DNA from: an uncultured Lachnospiraceae bacterium | Lineage (GTDB): Bacteria; Bacillota; Clostridia; Lachnospirales; Lachnospiraceae | Reading direction: 5' to 3' | Assembly: GCA_944383545.1 (NCBI GenBank) | Contig: CALWPY010000005.1 | Coordinates: 62,001 to 126,000, forward strand | Length of the DNA: 64,000 nt | Shown here: piece after piece, positions 59,692 through 64,000 of the stretch | Layout of the letters: the number at the start of each line of letters is the position of its first letter | Position numbering within the stretch: position 1 is the first letter of the stretch | Notes under the pieces: generated by a model | Database searches by the model: none | What the model was told of the DNA's origin: nothing | Seen by the model: the letters and a program-made list of their open reading frames with translations, nothing else | Program-made: the position numbers and the translations under genes

Positions 59692-60636
59692 TCAGCACCA
59701 GAAAATCTGCATTAGTTTTTTTAATTTTCCGTATTTATACATATTATATTTTTTGAAGAATACACGTCTTTCATGCGAACTCTTATAAAGAAGTCCGGCA
59801 TATTCCTCTAAAAACGCTCTTTTCTTTTCATCAACCTTTTTAAGCTCTTCTTTATAAAGGGATACTATATATTCTGCCTGTCTGTAATTAGCCTCCATTC
59901 CGCTTCTGAAATTCTTTTTACCTTCATGAAATCTGTGAAGCATATATCTGAGACTTTTTGCATTCTGGGCACCTATCTCATTATCGCCATGCTGTCTGTA
60001 GCACACAGTGGGTTTATTCAAGAGACCGACATGTCCGAAAAGTGCAGCCAGACATGCTGCAAAATGGTCGTGCATTACTATTTTTTCATTTTCATCTGCA
60101 CGTTTTAAAAGAGTAAGAAGTGCCTTGTTTATAATCACGGTACAACCCGTAACACTGTTTTGAAGCAATATGTTTTTAAGGCTGTCTTTTCTGGGCAGAT
60201 TCATATATTCTATAAGTGAATCGGAAATAATTTTACCTTCTTCTGACATAACGGCCAAATCCGTATGCACCATAAGAGGTATGTCCTTTCCAAACTTATT
60301 TTCCATCTTCAAAATTGCTTTTATGGATTCTTTTACCTTATCGGGCTCCCATATGTCGTCCTGGTCACAAAACATTACATAATCAGCATCAGAACATTTA
60401 ATAAGCCTCATGAAGTTATTCTTGGCCGAGCCTGACGCCCCTTTATCAGAAAGGAGCACTATTTCCCTGTCTTTTCTGTCATTTATTATTTCCCTTATTA
60501 TGTCACATGTACTGTCTGTTGAAGCGTCATCCCTTATTACGATGCGAAAATCCCCGCACGTCTGTATAAGCAGGGATTCGAGCTGCTCCCTTATAAATTT
60601 TTCCCCATTATATGTTGCCAAAAGAATATCTGTCAT
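59692..60636 (-). CDS. GT2 glycosyltransferase, RgpB/WcaA-like
   Basis: A 314-residue GT2. LLATYNGEKFIREQLESL is the family start, IRDDASTDST and MFCDQDDIW carry the donor and metal sites, and VCYRQHGDNEIGAQN is typical of the rhamnosyltransferase branch. The C terminus is basic. GGAGG precedes the start. It lies 23 bases before the next GT gene, counting from that gene's chosen start, and 14 bases after the sugar transferase. Confidence 0.88.
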   Translation of the reverse strand: MTDILLATYNGEKFIREQLESLLIQTCGDFRIVIRDDASTDSTCDIIREIINDRKDREIVLLSDKGASGSAKNNFMRLIKCSDADYVMFCDQDDIWEPDKVKESIKAILKMENKFGKDIPLMVHTDLAVMSEEGKIISDSLIEYMNLPRKDSLKNILLQNSVTGCTVIINKALLTLLKRADENEKIVMHDHFAACLAALFGHVGLLNKPTVCYRQHGDNEIGAQNAKSLRYMLHRFHEGKKNFRSGMEANYRQAEYIVSLYKEELKKVDEKKRAFLEEYAGLLYKSSHERRVFFKKYNMYKYGKLKKLMQIFWC

Positions 60637-60650
60637 TTTACAGATACCTC

Positions 60651-62054
60651 CTACATGCTTCCATCCTTAAGTTCGACTTCATCCTCTGTAATAAAATCAA
60701 CAAACTGAATGTTTTCATCCATTGTAAATGCCTCGGTGGAATCCTTTTTAAAAATTACTATAAGTGTCTGAAAAAGGAGTTTTATATCCAGCCAGAAACT
60801 ATATTCTTCTATATACATGAGGTCAAGCACCAGCTTGTCCCTCGGCGAGGTATTATATTTTCCTGCTATCTGTGCATAGCCGGTTATTCCTGCCTTAACC
60901 CTGAGTCTGTATTCAAATTCAGGAAGGGTTGTTGTATAGTTAAATATATTTGCAAGCATTTCAGGTCTTGGTCCAACTACACTCATATCACCCTTTAATA
61001 CATTTATAAACTGTGGTATTTCATCAATTCTGAAGCGTCTTAAAACACGGCCCACTTTTGTTATTCTGTCATCATTTTCCACTGAAACATAATTATCCAC
61101 GTCTTCTTTCATGGTGCGGAGCTTATATACGGAAAAAATCTTTCCGTCCCTTGTAGCCCTGTTCTGCTTAAAAAATATGCTTCCATTATCCTCTGCCTTT
61201 ATTGCAATCACGGCAATTAAAAGAATAGGTGAAGATAAAGTCAGGGCAATCAAAGATATTACTATATCGGAAAATCTCTTTAATATTTTCTGTTCCATTG
61301 TAAGACCCTTTGAGGAAATACTCAGCATGGAAACATCATCTAAAATCACATGGTTTGCATTTCTCTCTACCACATCTGCCATACTGGGATTAAAATAAAC
61401 ATTTTTCATATTCTGATAACAGTATTCCACTATGAAAGTCCTGTCAGGCATCGGCACGTCATAAAGAAAAATCGTATCACTCTCATTGATATAATCCTTT
61501 AAATTACTTACCCTGTAATCAACTGCCTTACATACTTTATACTGAAGCTTATATTTTCTTACACCCCTTATAACCTCACAGAGACTTCTCTCTGACGAAG
61601 TTATTATAACGCATCTTTCGGGGTCATATATTTTGAAATACAAAGCATTTCCGCCATAGGTAAATATTGTAATTTCGAGAAACTGAAGCAGCATTATGAC
61701 CACTAAAAGCCATGGCTGTTCAAAAGTAAACTTATGGTTATTTGCAGCATTGGTATTCATTATACAAAGCATGATATATGCAACCAGGTCCGTCATAACT
61801 GTTGCCAGAAAAAGAGAAATAATAATAGGCTTGCTTTTTCTTTTACCCACATCATAACTGCCGTATATCTTAATAAACATCAGCCCTGATATCAGATAGC
61901 TCACCAAAACTACGGCAGTCGTCCTTGTAACTTCAAGAAGCTGCCAGTTTTCAATGGCAAATAACCTGTAAAATGTCCAGAATACCAGAAAATATAAAAT
62001 TGTCTTAAGAATGAACATAATACTTGTTCCAAATTTTCTTAATGTAACCTTCAT
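60651..62054 (-). CDS. Undecaprenyl-phosphate sugar phosphotransferase, second copy
   Basis: A 467-residue paralogue of the 1517-2854 protein. About five membrane segments lie in the first 150 residues and one near 270. The catalytic domain has YKLRTMKEDVD, RFRIDEIPQFINVLKGDMSVVGPRPE and KAGITGYAQI. It differs from the first copy throughout the N-terminal half, so the two probably prime different glycans. It begins a run with two GT2 genes and rfbD, and lies 7 bases after glmM. Confidence 0.9.
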   Translation of the reverse strand: MKVTLRKFGTSIMFILKTILYFLVFWTFYRLFAIENWQLLEVTRTTAVVLVSYLISGLMFIKIYGSYDVGKRKSKPIIISLFLATVMTDLVAYIMLCIMNTNAANNHKFTFEQPWLLVVIMLLQFLEITIFTYGGNALYFKIYDPERCVIITSSERSLCEVIRGVRKYKLQYKVCKAVDYRVSNLKDYINESDTIFLYDVPMPDRTFIVEYCYQNMKNVYFNPSMADVVERNANHVILDDVSMLSISSKGLTMEQKILKRFSDIVISLIALTLSSPILLIAVIAIKAEDNGSIFFKQNRATRDGKIFSVYKLRTMKEDVDNYVSVENDDRITKVGRVLRRFRIDEIPQFINVLKGDMSVVGPRPEMLANIFNYTTTLPEFEYRLRVKAGITGYAQIAGKYNTSPRDKLVLDLMYIEEYSFWLDIKLLFQTLIVIFKKDSTEAFTMDENIQFVDFITEDEVELKDGSM

Positions 62055-62061
62055 AAAAAAA

Positions 62062-63414
62062 TTATTCCTCGTGGCCCTTAGCCTTAATTACATTAACAAC
62101 CTTATCCACATATATTTTACAGAGTTCATCAGTTTCAGCCTCTACCATTACCCTTATCACAGGCTCTGTACCGCTTTCCCTGATAAGTATTCTTCCGTCA
62201 TCTCCAAGCGCCTCTTCAACCTCTTTTACCGCTGCCATTACGTCAGGGTCGCTTTTAGCCTCAGGCTTACTCTTTACCCTTACGTTTTTAAGGAGCTGCG
62301 GATATATTTTTACCGGTTTTACAAGATTGGATAAGCTCTCTTTTTTCTTCATCATAACTTCCATTATCTTAAGTGATGTAAGGACTCCGTCTCCGGTATT
62401 TGCATTTTCTGAAAAAATTATATGTCCTGACTGTTCACCACCAAGTATATAACCGTTATTTGCCATGCACTCATAAACATATTTATCGCCTACGGCTGTT
62501 TTTTCATAATTAATTCCTACAGCATCAAATGCCTTATAAAGTCCCATATTGGACATAACAGTGGTGACAACCGTATTTTTCTTTAATCTGCCTGCCTCTT
62601 TTAAATATAATCCGCAGATATAGAGGATTTTATCCCCATCTACTACTTCTCCCTTGTCATCTACTGCTATACATCTGTCTGCATCTCCGTCATATGCAAA
62701 ACCTACATCCATATGCTTTTCCAAAACAAATCTCTGAAGTCCTTCTATGTGCGTCGAGCCGCAGTCGGTATTTATATTTTTGCCGTCAGGCTTATTGTTT
62801 ATAACATATGTTTCGGCACCGAGTGCTTCAAAAACCCCTTTTGCCACGATATATGCTGCTCCATTGGCACAGTCAAGGGCTACTCTCATGTTTTTAAACG
62901 CACGGGTCGGCATGGTCATAAGATATGCCATATATCTGTTTCTACCCATAAAATAATCCACTGTACGTCCTATGTCTTCCTTAACCGCAAATGGTATTTC
63001 AGGGACTTCACCGTCAATGTATTTTTCTATAAGCTCCTCAACAGAAGCCTCCAACTTAAAGCCCTGTCCGTTAATTATTTTTATTCCGTTATCATAATAA
63101 GGGTTATGACTTGCAGATATCATAATTCCACAGTCAAATTCATCCGATTTTACAATATAAGAAATGCTGGGCGTAGGAGTTACATGCATAAGGTAAACGT
63201 CAGCTCCGCTTGCGGTAAGTCCTGCTACCAGAGAATATTCAAACATATAACTGGAGCGTCTTGTATCTTTACCTATTACTATCCTTGCTCTTTCACCTGT
63301 TTTATTTTTACCGTAATAATATCCTAAATATCTTCCTACTTTATATGCATGTTCAACAGTGAGAACAACATTTGCTTCTCCCCTGAATCCGTCTGTTCCG
63401 AAATACTTACCCAA
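62062..63414 (-). CDS. glmM: Phosphoglucosamine mutase
   Basis: A 450-residue phosphohexomutase turning glucosamine-6-phosphate into the 1-phosphate for UDP-GlcNAc. The phosphoserine loop MISASHNPYYDNG (S102) is present, along with the metal loop YDGDADRC and the C-terminal phosphate loop RESGTEPVIRV. The N terminus (KYFGTDGFRGEAN) is GlmM-type rather than ManB-type. Context in a glycan block fits supply of amino-sugar precursors for wall and surface polymer. Confidence 0.93.
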   Translation of the reverse strand: MGKYFGTDGFRGEANVVLTVEHAYKVGRYLGYYYGKNKTGERARIVIGKDTRRSSYMFEYSLVAGLTASGADVYLMHVTPTPSISYIVKSDEFDCGIMISASHNPYYDNGIKIINGQGFKLEASVEELIEKYIDGEVPEIPFAVKEDIGRTVDYFMGRNRYMAYLMTMPTRAFKNMRVALDCANGAAYIVAKGVFEALGAETYVINNKPDGKNINTDCGSTHIEGLQRFVLEKHMDVGFAYDGDADRCIAVDDKGEVVDGDKILYICGLYLKEAGRLKKNTVVTTVMSNMGLYKAFDAVGINYEKTAVGDKYVYECMANNGYILGGEQSGHIIFSENANTGDGVLTSLKIMEVMMKKKESLSNLVKPVKIYPQLLKNVRVKSKPEAKSDPDVMAAVKEVEEALGDDGRILIRESGTEPVIRVMVEAETDELCKIYVDKVVNVIKAKGHEE

Positions 63415-63496
63415 GGCTCATATCTCCCTTCCATTTTTACACATTTACCATTGAATTATATTCTAAATTACCATTAATTTCAAGTGCCATATAAAA

Positions 63497-63514
63497 GGCG
63501 CCTAAAAAGGCGCC
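63497..63514 (-). terminator. Intrinsic terminator after the lipid-kinase-like gene
   Basis: GGCGCC arms (63497-63502, 63509-63514) with a 6-base loop; on the minus strand followed by TTTTATAT. Four bases past the stop of the edge gene. It separates that gene from glmM. Confidence 0.8.
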
Positions 63515-63518
63515 GTGT

Positions 63519-64000
63519 TCAGCTTTCATCTTCAGTTTTACCACTATTGTAAGTAGATTTATCCCAGAGCATAATGGAAAATGCCTTCTGGTTATTTATA
63601 ATCTCTGATTTTAAATATTCCCCTCCATATTCTCCGTCTAATGCCCATGGAATTTCCACATCGGATTCAATTACTATTCTTTTTGCCTTTTCATAAAATA
63701 TAAGCTCATCATCCATTTCATTTGTAACAATAGAATATAATATCCTGCTTAATTCAGCCGGATTTTGAGGTTTTCTTATTAAAAGACATTCAAATTTTCC
63801 GTCACAGAAAGACATATGTTTAGTTCCTATAGCCCTGAAACCTCCTACGGAAAGCGAATTGGAAATCTGTCCGTAGATATATTCACCCGTGACAGTTTTA
63901 TCGTCAAATTCGGCATTTATATTATAGGTTTTCATATTAGTTATGTTTTTAAACGCCTCAAGCACATAAGCAGAATGTCCGAGAATATTTTTCAGCTTCT
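63519..64000 (-). CDS. Diacylglycerol/lipid kinase family protein, C-terminal part (cut by window end)
   Basis: The frame stays open through 64000, so this is the C-terminal 160 or so residues of a longer protein; the GTG at 63965 is not the real start. In-frame codons before it read KLKNILGHSAYVLEAF. LGHSAYVLEAF...YGQISNSLSVGGF and the EIPWALDGEYGGEYLK end match the C-terminal domain of YegS/DgkB-type lipid kinases, which phosphorylate diacylglycerol or related lipids. The N-terminal catalytic GGDGT motif would lie outside the window. Confidence 0.8.
   Translation of the reverse strand, partial: KLKNILGHSAYVLEAFKNITNMKTYNINAEFDDKTVTGEYIYGQISNSLSVGGFRAIGTKHMSFCDGKFECLLIRKPQNPAELSRILYSIVTNEMDDELIFYEKAKRIVIESDVEIPWALDGEYGGEYLKSEIINNQKAFSIMLWDKSTYNSGKTEDES

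Noticed and set aside
62713..63327. Long forward ORF (204 codons) opposite glmM
   Set aside because: Low-complexity shadow of a clear glmM; no motif or ribosome site.

Overview
The window looks like chromosome from a low-GC, anaerobic Firmicute, most likely a gut Lachnospiraceae. The reasons are AT-rich codon use, strong AGGAGG ribosome sites, a T-box in front of aspS-gatCAB, four-subunit and two-subunit ferredoxin-dependent 2-oxoacid oxidoreductases, an iron-dependent alcohol dehydrogenase, and only the citrate-to-2-oxoglutarate arm of the TCA cycle. The family assignment is inference from gene content; there is no rRNA here to test it. I recognised no tRNA, CRISPR array or prophage.

Layout, left to right. 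0-4 kb: cell-surface polysaccharide genes (GT2 glycosyltransferase, polyprenyl-phosphate sugar transferase, rfbB) interrupted by an ISL3-type transposase remnant. 4-9.3 kb: gatB, gatA, gatC and aspS, read leftward from a T-box leader; rfbB and the sugar transferase follow closely downstream. 9.4-13.4 kb: SPFH/NfeD membrane pair, an aconitase-family hydratase and a 71-residue unknown. 13.6-16 kb: two membrane proteins, one with a zinc ribbon and a Met-Pro-Gly-Asn tandem repeat. 16.2-19.3 kb: rightward four-subunit 2-oxoacid:ferredoxin oxidoreductase operon. 19.4-27.2 kb: citrate synthase, methylglyoxal synthase, mnmA, ftsH, AI-2E-family exporter, cardiolipin synthase. 27.6-36.5 kb: a nine-gene leftward run, larC-larE-proC-iorA-iorB-paaK-HAD-GNAT-adh. 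36.6-42.3 kb: an SDR enzyme, then a two-gene chaperone module (giant J-domain/TPR protein plus short Hsp70). 42.3-51.4 kb: icd, Cof-type phosphatase and lactose/galactose use (lacZ, galT, galE, galK). 51.6-57.9 kb: small membrane protein plus biotin ligase (rightward), then purC-purF-purB-purA (leftward). 58-64 kb: a second surface-polysaccharide block (rfbD, two GT2 enzymes, a second sugar transferase, glmM) and, at the right edge, the C-terminal end of a lipid-kinase-like gene.

How the genes fit together. Lactose is split and fed through the Leloir pathway to UDP-sugars, which with the dTDP-rhamnose genes and two priming transferases support envelope glycan synthesis. Citrate synthase, the aconitase-family enzyme and isocitrate dehydrogenase can make 2-oxoglutarate. 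The ferredoxin-linked oxidoreductases connect 2-oxoacids to acyl-CoA and reduced ferredoxin. AspRS plus GatCAB suggests tRNA-dependent amidation.

The most unusual signals are at DNA level: a small family of GC-rich intergenic hairpin repeats (near 13.5, 27.35, 51.45 and probably 57.98 kb) with a compensatory base-pair change between two copies, one lying between 14-bp direct repeats. At protein level the most unusual are the J-domain/TPR-Hsp70 pair in which HPD is replaced by NPE, and an uninterrupted larC next to larE with no lactate racemase in the window.
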